Shown: one piece after another, positions 44,525 through 55,075 of the stretch
How the letters are laid out: each line of letters begins with the position of its first letter
Numbering within the stretch: position 1 is the stretch's first letter
Source of the DNA: Planctomycetota bacterium
GTDB lineage: Bacteria; Planctomycetota; UBA11346
Reading direction: 5' to 3'
DNA: 64,000 nt
Assembly: GCA_016745075.1 (NCBI GenBank)
Contig: JADGDD010000001.1
Span: 1,117,125 to 1,181,124 of the forward strand
The notes under the pieces: generated by a model
Told to the model about the DNA's origin: nothing
Database searches by the model: none
The model's input: the letters and a program-made list of their open reading frames with translations, nothing else
Position numbers and translations under genes: made by a program

Positions 44525-46996
44525 CTAAAGACCGATAAGTGCAAACACCTCATCGACTTGACTAACATAATGAATACGAAGGCCAGTGGTGAGGTGTTCT
44601 GGCAATTCGGCTACATCACGCTCGTTAGCAAGTGGGAAGAGAAGAGTTTTCAGGCCTGCCCGTTTGGCGGCAACGGTTTTCTCTCGTACTCCGCCAATTG
44701 GATACACACGACCCGTTAAGGTCAATTCGCCCGTCATGCCGACACCGCGTTTAATAGCAGTACCGGTTGCCAAGGAGAGCATAGCACTCGCCATGGCAGC
44801 ACCTGCCGACGGCCCATCCTTGGGCGTAGCACCTGCTGGAACGTGAATATGCACCATGTTTTGTTCAAACCATTGCCGCGTTGTACCAAGGCGGTCGGCA
44901 TGAGCCATCAGCCATGTACGAGCCAAACGCGCACTTTCCTGCATAACATCACCAAGTTGACCAGACAACTGAAATCCACCTTTCTCATTGGGAACAGCCA
45001 CCGCTTCAATTTCTAAGGTAGCCCCCCCCATAGAGGTCCATGCAAGCCCAGTTACCACACCTGGCGTTGGTTGGCCAATCAGTTCTTCGTCGGTCATATA
45101 CGGCTTACCCAGATACACTTCGAGACTCTCTGGAGTAATCACCACCTTCTCAAACAACGTCTTCTTGCTTCGTTTCTTCTTGGAGGCATACGACAGGTCA
45201 TGCCGCGCTTTTTCCGTCGCCACCTTCCTGCACACTTGGGCAATACATTGTTCAAGGCGGCGCACCCCAGCTTCTCGTGCATATCCGCGCACCAAAGCAC
45301 GCAGAGCAGTTTTGCGGAAACTGATATCTTTGGTTTGCAGCCCATGTTTTTTGCGTTGCTTACCAACCAGATACGAAGACGAGATAGCGACTTTCTCTGA
45401 TTCTATATATCCGGGTAAACGCAGAATTTCGGTACGGTCACGCAAAGGCTCTGGAATACCGCCAAGGTCATTAGCTGTACAAATAAACAGCACTTGTGAT
45501 AAATCAACACGCACATCTAAATAATGATCAAGAAAGGCACTATTTTGTTCTGGATCTAAAACTTCTAACAGAGCTGATGCAGGGTCGCCCTGCATGCCTT
45601 GTGAAAGCTTATCGATTTCATCAAGTAAAATAACGGGGTTCATGCTTCCACAACGACGTAAAGCTTGGGCAATTTTACCTGGCAACGCCCCGACATACGT
45701 GCGGCGATGGCCTTTAATTTCCGCTTCGTCTCGCATGCCTCCTAAAGAAAAACGGAAAAATTCTCGACCCATGTTTTTCGCAAGGCTTTGACCAATAGAC
45801 GTTTTACCCGTTCCCGGTGGACCAACCATGGTAATAATGCCACCACCACGATCTTCTTTAAGACGGCGCACAGCACAAAACTCGATAATACGTTTTTTTA
45901 TATCGTCCATGCCGTAATGATCTGCGTCTAAACCCTTTTGCATATCATCTAAATCAAGCTGATCTTCGGTAAAGACACCCCATGGCATATCAGTAAGCCA
46001 TTCTAATCTATTCCGCGAAACACCATATTCACTGGAAGATGGATCAAGAAGCCCCAGTTTATTCAGCTCCTCCTCCGTGACTTCTCGCACCTCTTCTGAC
46101 ATGCCTTCACTACGCGCTTCATATTTTTCGCGAAATTTATTAAGCTCTATACTTTTGCCATCACTCTCAATACCAAGCTCTTCTTTAATCGCTTTTAATT
46201 GCTCATTTAAGAAAAACTTACGCTGATGATCACTCACTTTTGCTTCCATTTGCGTAGTGATGCGTGATTTCATCTGCGATAATTCATTTTCTTTGGCCAA
46301 CAACAACAATACTTTTTCCATACGTTCTATCAACGGAAAGGTTTCTAATATTTCTTGTATCTCTTCACGTTTGGCCGTGGTTAATGATGCCGCCAAATCA
46401 GCAAGGCGGCCAGGCCCGTCAATGTTATTGTAATTGGCTAAAACCATTTTTATTTCGTCTGCAAACACTGGGTCATGTTGTACTAAATCTTTTAATGCCG
46501 TCACAATAGCCATAGCTAAAGAACGTACATCTTTATCATCTGGGTCTATAACAGGTTTCACCACATGACCATGTACGGTAATGAATTCATCCTCACTCAC
46601 AACGCCTTCAATTTCAAAACGAGCAAGTACTTGAGCAAAGACCTGCACTCCAGCCTCTACTTTAACATGCTTACTTACATGCCCAAGTGCACCAACGGCA
46701 TACAGATCTTTATAAGCAAGTTCATGTCCATCTTCTAATTGTGAATGCGTTAAGAAAAAACCAATATGACCGTTATTCTGCTCTATGGCATGCAAAACGG
46801 CATCAGCCAAGGGGCCATTGGGAATAAGCAATGGCAGCATCATACTCGGAAACACCGGCCGCTGATTCATTGGCAAAGCTATTATTCGCGTTGGCAGCTT
46901 TTCTTCGAGCAAACTCACTGAGGCCTCTGCTTCTGCTTTTTCAACCACTTCGGGCTCTACTGCCTGTACTTCTTTTGGGTTCTTTTTATGAGCCAT
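44525..46996 (-). CDS. lon: ATP-dependent protease La (Lon)
   Basis: Cytosolic AAA+ serine protease for misfolded and regulatory proteins. N-terminal LON substrate domain (about 35-235), coiled coil, Walker A GPPGTGKT at 392-399, Walker B ILLDEIDK, and C-terminal protease domain with catalytic S730 (KDGPSAG) and K773 (VREKT). A short Lys/Ser-rich insertion near residues 605-613 (SKKKRSKK) precedes the protease domain. Length 823 is normal. AAGGA lies 9 nt upstream of the ATG. Confidence 0.97.
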   Translation of the reverse strand: MAHKKNPKEVQAVEPEVVEKAEAEASVSLLEEKLPTRIIALPMNQRPVFPSMMLPLLIPNGPLADAVLHAIEQNNGHIGFFLTHSQLEDGHELAYKDLYAVGALGHVSKHVKVEAGVQVFAQVLARFEIEGVVSEDEFITVHGHVVKPVIDPDDKDVRSLAMAIVTALKDLVQHDPVFADEIKMVLANYNNIDGPGRLADLAASLTTAKREEIQEILETFPLIERMEKVLLLLAKENELSQMKSRITTQMEAKVSDHQRKFFLNEQLKAIKEELGIESDGKSIELNKFREKYEARSEGMSEEVREVTEEELNKLGLLDPSSSEYGVSRNRLEWLTDMPWGVFTEDQLDLDDMQKGLDADHYGMDDIKKRIIEFCAVRRLKEDRGGGIITMVGPPGTGKTSIGQSLAKNMGREFFRFSLGGMRDEAEIKGHRRTYVGALPGKIAQALRRCGSMNPVILLDEIDKLSQGMQGDPASALLEVLDPEQNSAFLDHYLDVRVDLSQVLFICTANDLGGIPEPLRDRTEILRLPGYIESEKVAISSSYLVGKQRKKHGLQTKDISFRKTALRALVRGYAREAGVRRLEQCIAQVCRKVATEKARHDLSYASKKKRSKKTLFEKVVITPESLEVYLGKPYMTDEELIGQPTPGVVTGLAWTSMGGATLEIEAVAVPNEKGGFQLSGQLGDVMQESARLARTWLMAHADRLGTTRQWFEQNMVHIHVPAGATPKDGPSAGAAMASAMLSLATGTAIKRGVGMTGELTLTGRVYPIGGVREKTVAAKRAGLKTLLFPLANERDVAELPEHLTTGLRIHYVSQVDEVFALIGL

Positions 46997-47173
46997 TTCA
47001 CATGTCCTTCACGTATTACTAGTCAATATGACACAGATTTAGACAATCATCATCTATCCCATTCACTATTACCTCTAATCATTCTGTAATAGGCAAATAG
47101 TATGCCAAGAATGGAGATATCCGACTCCTTATTTCAGCCTTGAAGAACGAAGCTCCTGCCACAGGATTCCTCA

Positions 47174-49351
47174 ATGACAATCAAATGGGAACAGTTGGCT
47201 GGAAATCAACAGGTACGAATAGAGACTGCGGCAGATTTAACAGTTATTACTGAGCTTGATTCTGCCCACTGGATGGCTACCAGCGCTAGTTGCAGTAGTT
47301 TTACCTGTGACCCACTCTTCGCCAATTACCTTGATGACGACAACAATGGGCGTGTTCGCTGCGACGAAGTTCGCCGTGGCTATGCATGGCTTCAACAAAT
47401 TCTCGCCGATACAAGCGGAATTGATGCTGGTAGCGACACTTTACTGTTATCCGCGCTGAACACAGACCATAAAGATGGCCAACATATTAAAGCCTGCTGT
47501 GAACAAATTCTAGACAACTTAAAAGCTGAAAACCGCAAGAGCATTAGCCTTGCGCAAGTACGTAACCGTACTGCTATTCTATCCGCAGCTGAACGTAACG
47601 GTGACGGGGTTATTACCGCGGCAAGTATCGCCGACCCTTCGGCTCAAACCCTCCTGCTTACCATCATGGACACCTGCGGACACTGTACCGATGCAAGCGG
47701 TGAAAAAGGAATTAACCAAGCACTCTTACAACAATTCATAGATTCCGCAGAAAAATGGCTTAAATGGCACACCTGCGGCTCAAATGCCATCGAGCACATC
47801 ACAAGAGTATGGGGAGAAGGTGCAGAAAAAGCCTACCATACGCTGCAAAATATTGAGAAAAAATTAGATGAATATTTCAACCTCTGCGATGCTGCCTTTG
47901 TAGACCCCACCTTAGAAACAAAACTCAACGCCGCCTTTCTTAATGAGAAGGCCTTACCACATCCAGCTCCAGAACAGGTCCACAATTGGACCAAGAATGC
48001 ACCGATCGCACCAGTTCAGGCTAATGCAGCCCTTTCTCTTGATCAATCAATAAACCCACAATGGCGAGACGCTTTTACCACATTTTACACCAATGTTTTT
48101 CTCACATATTTTAAACATAAAGATCCACTCCATTCAGATATTCAACTGAATCGCCACACATTTACTGAAATTAAAAATGCATTTATTCCCTACGATAGCT
48201 GGATTCAATCCAATCCTGGTGAAGCCGTTGGTACGCTTGGGGTAGAACAATTACGCAGCTGGACACTTGGTACTGGGCAAAATATTCTCACACATGCGAT
48301 GAACGAAGATGCTTCCGTTGCAGATGAGCTTAAAAACGATCATACCGTAGAAAAACTTATTTTATTTCAGCGGTATTTTTTAGAATTTGCCCGCACTTTT
48401 GTTTCTCTTTCTGAATTATACGATCCGCAAGGCCCCTGCATGTTACAAGTCGGTAGACTCATTATGGATGGTCGCCGCTTTGATTTAAACGTCCATGTTG
48501 ATAAGATTGCTGAACACAAAAAACTCGCTAAACTGAGCGCCATTTGTGTACTCTATCTGCGTATAGAACGTTATAAAAAAGATGGCAGTATTCTCCATAA
48601 ACATATAGCAACAGCAGTCACCTCTGGGACCATGCTTAATCTCTACTTACATAAAACGGGCTTATTTATTACCCCAGATGGCAAACAATGGGACGCACGT
48701 GTTGTTGATATTATTATCAACCCCGTTTCTATTAGCGAAGCACTGGTTTTGCCGTTCCGCCGCATCGGTAGTATTATTAGTACCCAAATAGAAAAGTTTT
48801 CCACCGGACGTTTTTCAAAAGTTGAAGAAGGCGTTTCCCAAGGAACAGAAAAAGCAACCTCATCACTGCTTACACAAAATCAGGAGAAATCTGCAAGCGC
48901 AAGCGAGCGAAGTGGCCTCATGCGTGATCTGGTACTTGGCGGCAGTGTGGCTTTTGCCGCAGTTGGCTCGACCTTCGCTTTTATTACCAGCCAGTTATCA
49001 GAGATTGATGACGGCCTCTTTGTTATCAAAGTTATTATTGGTATAGCCTTACTCATTATCTTACCAATATCTTTGGTCGCCATCATTAAATTACGCAAAC
49101 GAAACATAGCAGCTCTACTCGAAGCGTCTGGCTGGGCAGTTAATGCCCCCCTGCAATTTTCTTGGCGCACTGGCCAGCTGTTCACTCATACGCCCAAACG
49201 AGACGGCGGTAGCTGGAACATACACAGTGACCGTGCTGAAAAGCTGCTTAAAGACATTGCCAGTTCCGATAAAAACAACGAAAAGAAGTTTGTCATCGCC
49301 CTTATTTTATGCATCACCGCATTTATTATGTGGTGGTCATTTTTTCATTAA
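47174..49351 (+). CDS. Large EF-hand-containing protein with C-terminal membrane anchor, unknown function
   Basis: 725 residues, no family recognised. A near-perfect EF-hand loop lies at 54-65 (DDDNNGRVRCDE, with D54, D56, N58 and E65 as Ca ligands), and a second weaker one at about 140-151 (ERNGDGVITAAS). The middle is mostly soluble and helical. The last 150 residues have three hydrophobic helices (about 585-608, 620-642, 705-722), with a basic segment between. No signal peptide, so the large domain probably stays in the cytosol with a C-terminal membrane hairpin. It is a single gene divergent from lon; the 231 nt after it hold nothing recognisable. Confidence 0.75.
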   Translation: MTIKWEQLAGNQQVRIETAADLTVITELDSAHWMATSASCSSFTCDPLFANYLDDDNNGRVRCDEVRRGYAWLQQILADTSGIDAGSDTLLLSALNTDHKDGQHIKACCEQILDNLKAENRKSISLAQVRNRTAILSAAERNGDGVITAASIADPSAQTLLLTIMDTCGHCTDASGEKGINQALLQQFIDSAEKWLKWHTCGSNAIEHITRVWGEGAEKAYHTLQNIEKKLDEYFNLCDAAFVDPTLETKLNAAFLNEKALPHPAPEQVHNWTKNAPIAPVQANAALSLDQSINPQWRDAFTTFYTNVFLTYFKHKDPLHSDIQLNRHTFTEIKNAFIPYDSWIQSNPGEAVGTLGVEQLRSWTLGTGQNILTHAMNEDASVADELKNDHTVEKLILFQRYFLEFARTFVSLSELYDPQGPCMLQVGRLIMDGRRFDLNVHVDKIAEHKKLAKLSAICVLYLRIERYKKDGSILHKHIATAVTSGTMLNLYLHKTGLFITPDGKQWDARVVDIIINPVSISEALVLPFRRIGSIISTQIEKFSTGRFSKVEEGVSQGTEKATSSLLTQNQEKSASASERSGLMRDLVLGGSVAFAAVGSTFAFITSQLSEIDDGLFVIKVIIGIALLIILPISLVAIIKLRKRNIAALLEASGWAVNAPLQFSWRTGQLFTHTPKRDGGSWNIHSDRAEKLLKDIASSDKNNEKKFVIALILCITAFIMWWSFFH

Positions 49352-49582
49352 ATATCATATATTCAGTACATCTGAGTCATAAAATAACACGAAACACATA
49401 TCACGTAAAATTGGCAAAAACAATTTTGCTAAAACGAAATACGATGGAGCCGATTTGGCCATGCTCTAAAAGAAGGTACTGCCACTATTTCATAAAGGAT
49501 GAGCCACCCTTCTTATAACGAAAAATTCACAACAAAGTGTACCTTGGCGTAAATCATTACCGGTACAAAAAAATAAGCAGCC

Positions 49583-50371
49583 TCAAAGTACTCGCTGTGC
49601 AATCGAGCTTGGGTCAAGTGTCACCTGCAAAATACCTGGCCGCATAGTCGCTTCGGCAATAACATAGCCACCTGGAGTAATAGCAATGGAATGGCCAACT
49701 CGAACTTGGTCATTTTCCATACCACAATGATCTGCACGTAGAACATAACTTTGACAGAATTTTCCGAGCATCTTCATACGCATGCGCCATTCTTCAATTA
49801 TTTCATCGAGCATGCAATTAATCATAAGTTCCTTAGCATAATCTGCCTTTGCTAAGCCATAAGCTGGAACCAAAAGGAGATCGGGTTTATGCTTCTGCAT
49901 TGCCATAATGATTTGCTGATTAGAGGTGTCTCTACAAATAAGAATTCCGATCCTGCCCAACTCTGTTTCTACTACATCAATACCAGTACCCGCGGTATAA
50001 CCACCCTTTTCATCAAGCGGAGCCAGATCGTTTTTTCTATGTGTATGTAAAATATTTCCACGAGGGCCAATCAGCACAGCCGTATTATATATTTTGCCAG
50101 CATCACTTTCTATGAGACCGCTACAGATATGAGTTCTATGTTTTTCTGCTAAAAACTGAAGTCCTTCTATATAGGAACCATTAATAGGTTCTGCAAAAGG
50201 ACTAAAATCTGCAATAGTCGTATAAGGCTGAAATGGTGTTTCTCCGAGCAGGATGAGACCTGATTCGGCAGCAACCTTTTCGATCTCGGCATAAATGATA
50301 TCGACAGCCTGACTTTTGTCTGCTGGGCAATCAAATTGAATAATAGATGAACGAATAGACTCTGTAATCAT
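49583..50371 (-). CDS. Carbon-nitrogen hydrolase (nitrilase superfamily amidase)
   Basis: Cytosolic amidase-type enzyme with the full catalytic set: E44 (LLGETPF), K113 (THRKND) and C146 (ILICRDTS). Length 262 from the preferred start at 50371, which has AAAGG nine bases upstream; a longer frame to 50440 adds an unsupported N-terminus. The usual CWD/CYD after the Cys is CRD, as in some omega-amidase and carbamoylase branches. Substrate unknown. It is divergent from an AraC regulator gene, a likely regulator-target pair. Confidence 0.88.
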   Translation of the reverse strand: MITESIRSSIIQFDCPADKSQAVDIIYAEIEKVAAESGLILLGETPFQPYTTIADFSPFAEPINGSYIEGLQFLAEKHRTHICSGLIESDAGKIYNTAVLIGPRGNILHTHRKNDLAPLDEKGGYTAGTGIDVVETELGRIGILICRDTSNQQIIMAMQKHKPDLLLVPAYGLAKADYAKELMINCMLDEIIEEWRMRMKMLGKFCQSYVLRADHCGMENDQVRVGHSIAITPGGYVIAEATMRPGILQVTLDPSSIAQRVL

Positions 50372-50616
50372 GGAAAAAACCTTTCTCTTGAGATTTCTAT
50401 TTATGTAGCGCATTATAACCAGACAAACTTTTCTGGCCAAGCCCTACTAGCACTTTTTCTTCTTATATCCACGGCAATAGTCAAACCCCTGTATCCGTGT
50501 GTAATAATATCGACCGTCATTCATGCAATGTCCCTCCTCAATACCCATTTCATGAGTGTACCACATGAAGAAATCCGTACATTGCAAAACTGGCAGGATG
50601 CATACACTTTCTGGCC

Positions 50617-51426
50617 ATGATTTTTACACCACAGTACCATCTCCGAGCTCAGAAAAACCTTCGTTTTCCTGATGGTGAAGTCGGGCATATTATCTGTGCA
50701 GAACGAGAACACACAGATAACTTTACCAATTTTGACGGTGTAAGCTATAGTATCCATTTACTATGTGCGGGCCGCGGGCACCTTATTAAGGCAAATGGAA
50801 CATCCCGCACTCTAGAGAAGGGTGATATTTTTCAGCGCCCGAGTAATCAACCACACAGCACGATTGTTGACCAAGAACATGGCCCATGGCTTGAGCGATA
50901 CATCTACATGAATGGTCGTGTTGCTAAACGCCTAACAGCCCTTGGATATCTCCCCATTCCACAATTGAGTCGAGAAAATGCTGGCTTATTTACTGAATAT
51001 TTTATTCGGTTAAGTGATGCTATTCATCGATTTGATAAAGCTGAACGAGCTAATCAAGAGATCTTGCTACTCTTAACAAACTGTTGCCAAGCACTCGCGC
51101 AACACGCACAACCAAACGCAAACAGCAGTCTTATTGAACAGGCATGTTCATACCTTGATACTGATATTACTTCAAATATAAGCCTTGAGCAGCTCGCGGT
51201 TAAGCTTGGAGTGAGTTACAATATTTTACGAAAACGTTTCAAGGAAACAAAAGGGTGTAGCTTGCGCGACTACCGCATCACTCGTCGCATTAATCTCGCT
51301 AAACAATTTTTAGCCTGCGGGATGAGCGTTACTGAGGTTGCCGAAAAACTTGCCTACTGTAGCCCTTTTGCCTTTAGCAAACAATTTAAACAATATACAG
51401 GGGTAAGCCCAAGCTCTTTCACCTAA
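50617..51426 (+). CDS. AraC-family transcriptional regulator
   Basis: N-terminal cupin-like sensing domain (about 10-110, GRGHLIKANGTSRTLEKGD) and C-terminal double helix-turn-helix (about 170-269), ending FSKQFKQYTGVSPSSF, the AraC signature. Length 269. It is divergent from the nitrilase-family gene across a 245-nt region, which it probably controls. Confidence 0.9.
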   Translation: MIFTPQYHLRAQKNLRFPDGEVGHIICAEREHTDNFTNFDGVSYSIHLLCAGRGHLIKANGTSRTLEKGDIFQRPSNQPHSTIVDQEHGPWLERYIYMNGRVAKRLTALGYLPIPQLSRENAGLFTEYFIRLSDAIHRFDKAERANQEILLLLTNCCQALAQHAQPNANSSLIEQACSYLDTDITSNISLEQLAVKLGVSYNILRKRFKETKGCSLRDYRITRRINLAKQFLACGMSVTEVAEKLAYCSPFAFSKQFKQYTGVSPSSFT

Positions 51427-51668
51427 GCACCTAAGAAAGATTTTCAGGTGCCCCATTTGGTCTTCCATAACACTATCGAACAATCCTGATAACGCTGTCT
51501 TGCCGAAATTATCATCTCCAATAAGTATCCAAATATTTTCATACACAACCTTTACAGAGACCGCCCATGCCAAAACACATGTAATGAATATATGTCGATA
51601 ACGAGTTCTTACATTCTTCCTTGCCAATTTGTTTGTTAACGTTATCTTATTTACATCAGGAGATGATC

Positions 51669-52274
51669 ATGCGTTTGTTGCTGCTTTTGGTTCCACTATT
51701 TATCCTATTCCAGTCCTGCACTGAGAGTCATCATTATGACAGCTCCTCCCTGCATGTAGAAAACAACAGTGGTAGCACCATAAGCGCATTCTATCTCACA
51801 CCCAACTACGACCATAGCTGGGGATATGATGAACTTGGTAGTGGGTATCTCTATTCTGGAGAAACACTCAACATTAGCGGGCTGGAATCTGGATATTATG
51901 ACTACCAAGCCATTTTTACAGACTTAACCGTTATAGAAGGTTCCGTTTATCTGTATGACCATGATCTTGTGGTAGTCAACTTTGAGGCACCACCGCTTGG
52001 TAACATTTCCATCAGTAATACAGGAGTGAATACAATTATGGAAATTTACGCAAGCCCAATCACCTCTTCAGACTGGGGAGACGACAGATTAGGCAACAGC
52101 GTACTCTATCCAGGCGACAACCTTATTCTCCACGGCCTTGATGTTGGTAGCTGGGATGTGCAAGTTATCTTTGATGATAATGCCGTAATAACTCAAACTG
52201 TGAGTGTACAAAATGGGCAGACTACAGCGCTTGGCATGGCTGATACCGTAACCATACCAAACGGAAATGGTTAA
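51669..52274 (+). CDS. Lipoprotein with two tandem repeats, unknown
   Basis: Signal peptide and lipobox LFQSC with lipidated Cys17. The mature part is two related modules of about 75 residues: one beginning SLHVENNSGSTISAFYLTP and one ISISNTGVNTIMEIYASP. Each has a W(G)xD(E/D)(L/R)G(S/N) element, then LY.G(E/D).L, a GL.-(S/G).(Y/W)D(Y/V)Q segment and a V-rich strand, suggesting two beta-sandwich domains. The start at 51669 is preferred for its AGGAG site and lipobox; the longer frame from 51621 is not. Its stop overlaps the convergent hexosaminidase stop. No family recognised. Confidence 0.75.
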   Translation: MRLLLLLVPLFILFQSCTESHHYDSSSLHVENNSGSTISAFYLTPNYDHSWGYDELGSGYLYSGETLNISGLESGYYDYQAIFTDLTVIEGSVYLYDHDLVVVNFEAPPLGNISISNTGVNTIMEIYASPITSSDWGDDRLGNSVLYPGDNLILHGLDVGSWDVQVIFDDNAVITQTVSVQNGQTTALGMADTVTIPNGNG

Positions 52275-54145
52275 TTATTGACAGCAAGCCCGTCTAACAA
52301 CGTTGCTATTTTAGTAAGCGCTAATTGAATACGATAGTATTCTGACGGACGATTGCGCTTATGCCATAATGCATGGAAATCGCGTTCAAAATAACGCAGG
52401 TCATCGGCAAGGCCATACAGTGATAAGCCAAGCTCTGGCACTTCTTTACCAACATGTTTTTGCAACACGAGAACGATATCTAAGAAAGCGATAATACCTC
52501 GAGCACCAAGTAACATTTCTTGGTAAGCCAAACCATCAGCAGGACAAGAACGCAGAGCGATGTTTTTCAGTTCAGCAGACAAAGCCAACATACGCTCACG
52601 CGAGGAACAAATGTCAGCCGTGTCTGGTATCCCCACTAAAGAGTCTGGTGCATACGTTTTGGGTTCGCGCCAATCTTCTGGAATCCATGAGTCAATCCAA
52701 AAATAGGTTTCATGCCAAGTAATAACATGCTCCTTCGCCATCTTCCGTAGCACGGCAACCACTTCTCCTGAGCTATCACCAAACTCTAAATAGCCGAACG
52801 CTTTATCATAAGCATCAATAGTTTCTGAGGTATAACTCTCTACATTCCAAGATAATGCAGCACCAAGAATAATCCCGTGCAAGGAATAGGTATGGCAATT
52901 AATGTGGCCACCATCACCCCATTCATTTGCAAGGAACCCCATTGCCCCATTTGCTTTGCCTTGCTGGGCTAATGCTAATAAATGTTCTGTAGATAATTCC
53001 AAATTTGCCACCCATCTATTTTGTGAGCTAAGTTGCACACAAATATAAAAGTCAACATCGCCGTTTTTAAAATCAGGAGAGGAATTTTTTGATGTATCAT
53101 AATTCAGTGCTATTGCATTTTCTGGCAATTGTTCTATCAACTCTGGGTGATGTAAAATAACATCTCCCCATAACATCGGCCGCTTACCCAAGCCAGAAAC
53201 GACTTCGGATATTTTGGTGACAAATTCAATATATAAAGCACCGACCCCTTCTTGCTCTGCCCGTTCTTTATTTTTCCCTTTCCCTAAATCCCATGTTTCA
53301 TCACAACAAATATTAAATATTTCTGAAGTAAATAAAGGAGACAATTCTTCTATCATTTCTTTAATCAAGGCGATAGACTCATCATTTGATACATCTAAAG
53401 TATAACCCGTTACACGCTCCCACCACGAAAATGGTAAATCGCTCACGGACTCAACACGCTCATTCAAATGTTCTTTTCGCTTGCTCTTTATGGCTGTCGC
53501 AAAATGGCCAAACGAACTCATAGACGGAATCAGTTCAATATGTTGCTTACGGCAATAGGCATCTAACTTCAAAATATCTTCCGCTGAAAGTGCATCCGCT
53601 CCAGCCCAAATATCTGGATGGTTACGAAAAGCGTAGGTATGCTCTATATATATCTGAAATTGATTCATTTTGTAAGATGCAAGACGGTCCACCATGGCAA
53701 ATAATTCATCAAGCGTTGGTATTTTTCCGCGAGACATATCAAAATATAATCCGCGAACGGGGTAATCTGGTGCATCCTCTATAGCAGAACAGGTAAGAGA
53801 GCTACCAGACTGGCGAATAATTTGCAATAATGTTTGAATACCATAATGAAGACCTGCATACCCTTGACCAACAAGAGTAATTTCTGTTGGTGTAATATCA
53901 CAACGGTATGCCTGTTCGTTATCTCCACTCTGTAACTGTACATGAATAGGCAGTGTTATCCCGTTTGCCGACTTGCTAATAACAGGGCGCGTACCAATAA
54001 CTGTTTCAAGAAAATTTACTAAAGTAAACACAGACTCAAAGTAGGTTACATCAATGTTTTCGTCCAAAACAATCGCAACGCTGCGATTGAGGGCAAAAAC
54101 ACCTTCTGTAGATGTAAGCTGGCGGGGAACTGGTAACAAATGCAT
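52271..54145 (-). CDS. GH20-family beta-N-acetylhexosaminidase
   Basis: Retaining exo-hexosaminidase using substrate-assisted catalysis. N-terminal GH20b domain (about 1-125), then the TIM barrel starting PVRGLYFDMSRGKIPT. Catalytic Asp-Glu pair D282-E283 in NICCDETWD. The C-terminal ~150 residues are helical. No signal peptide, so it appears to be cytosolic and would act on imported oligosaccharides. It is divergent from an AraC regulator (75 nt). Likely substrates are beta-linked GlcNAc or GalNAc units; the SIS and PIG-L deacetylase genes 2.3-4.2 kb away could use the product (inference). Confidence 0.88.
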   Translation of the reverse strand: MHLLPVPRQLTSTEGVFALNRSVAIVLDENIDVTYFESVFTLVNFLETVIGTRPVISKSANGITLPIHVQLQSGDNEQAYRCDITPTEITLVGQGYAGLHYGIQTLLQIIRQSGSSLTCSAIEDAPDYPVRGLYFDMSRGKIPTLDELFAMVDRLASYKMNQFQIYIEHTYAFRNHPDIWAGADALSAEDILKLDAYCRKQHIELIPSMSSFGHFATAIKSKRKEHLNERVESVSDLPFSWWERVTGYTLDVSNDESIALIKEMIEELSPLFTSEIFNICCDETWDLGKGKNKERAEQEGVGALYIEFVTKISEVVSGLGKRPMLWGDVILHHPELIEQLPENAIALNYDTSKNSSPDFKNGDVDFYICVQLSSQNRWVANLELSTEHLLALAQQGKANGAMGFLANEWGDGGHINCHTYSLHGIILGAALSWNVESYTSETIDAYDKAFGYLEFGDSSGEVVAVLRKMAKEHVITWHETYFWIDSWIPEDWREPKTYAPDSLVGIPDTADICSSRERMLALSAELKNIALRSCPADGLAYQEMLLGARGIIAFLDIVLVLQKHVGKEVPELGLSLYGLADDLRYFERDFHALWHKRNRPSEYYRIQLALTKIATLLDGLAVNN

Positions 54146-54220
54146 AGGACAACCTTTCTCGTTATACCCGTAAACTCTACCAAAAAAACCATATTGTAAA
54201 TAGACGGCACTCCTTTATAC

Positions 54221-55063
54221 ATGGACAATCTTATGATCACGCAAAAAAACACGACAATATACCGACCAACACCCGAAGTCCCCTCAGACACATTTACTGT
54301 CGTAAGTGTTGGCGCTCAAAAAGAAGAGGAAGCTCGCACGCTGCATTTACCACACGGAAGTCAAACATGGTGCATCCTCCATATGCATAGTGATGGGGCA
54401 CTGGGCCAATCGCCAAACAATTGCGGAGGGAACAGTACAATCATATGGAACCCGACTGACGAGCAGCACTACGGCAATCCAACAGAAACATGGACTCATT
54501 CGTGGTTACACGCCCGTGGTGTTGGCATGAAGGAACTTATTCGTAGTGCGGATATTCCAACCAACACCCCACTCCAAATTAATGCTGATGGCATAATGGC
54601 GCACTACGCCAGCCTCGTCTACCATGAACTTTCGGCCTATGCGACTCCAGATATGAGTATATTAAGAAACCTCATTCGCATTTGGTTGAGAGAATTAAGT
54701 CGACTTTACCGCCTCCAACATGACGTTGACCATGAGCGTATTCCTGAAGAATTTCAAGCCCTGCGTTCATATATTGAAGATCATTTGCACGAACGATTCA
54801 CCTTGGAATCACTCGCACAACACACACATTTATCTACCTCACAATTTTGCCTACTCTTCAAACGGTATTACCACACCAGTCCGCTGCATTTCGTCAATAA
54901 TATTCGCATAAACCGCGCCAGTATTTTACTCGGCACCGAGCACTTATCTATTGGCGAAATTGCCGCTATAGTCGGATTTGACGACGCGCTCTATTTTTCA
55001 CGCCTCTTCAAAAAAACTCTGGGCATCAGCCCTAAACAATACAGAGTAGATACCTACACGTAA
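54221..55063 (+). CDS. AraC-family transcriptional regulator
   Basis: 280 residues with an N-terminal sensing region and C-terminal AraC DNA-binding domain (about 185-280, RFTLESLAQHTHLSTSQF ... DALYFSRLFKKTLGISPKQYR, quoted in pieces). It is divergent from the GH20 gene with 75 nt between starts, so that gene is the expected target. A Met at residue 5 is a possible alternative start. No clear ribosome site for either. Confidence 0.88.
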   Translation: MDNLMITQKNTTIYRPTPEVPSDTFTVVSVGAQKEEEARTLHLPHGSQTWCILHMHSDGALGQSPNNCGGNSTIIWNPTDEQHYGNPTETWTHSWLHARGVGMKELIRSADIPTNTPLQINADGIMAHYASLVYHELSAYATPDMSILRNLIRIWLRELSRLYRLQHDVDHERIPEEFQALRSYIEDHLHERFTLESLAQHTHLSTSQFCLLFKRYYHTSPLHFVNNIRINRASILLGTEHLSIGEIAAIVGFDDALYFSRLFKKTLGISPKQYRVDTYT

Positions 55064-55075
55064 ATCCATAAAACC

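Noticed and set aside
49407-49440. AAAATTG...CAATTTT inverted repeat after the EF-hand gene
   Set aside because: Very AT-rich stem with no T tract; likely chance in an AT-rich gap.
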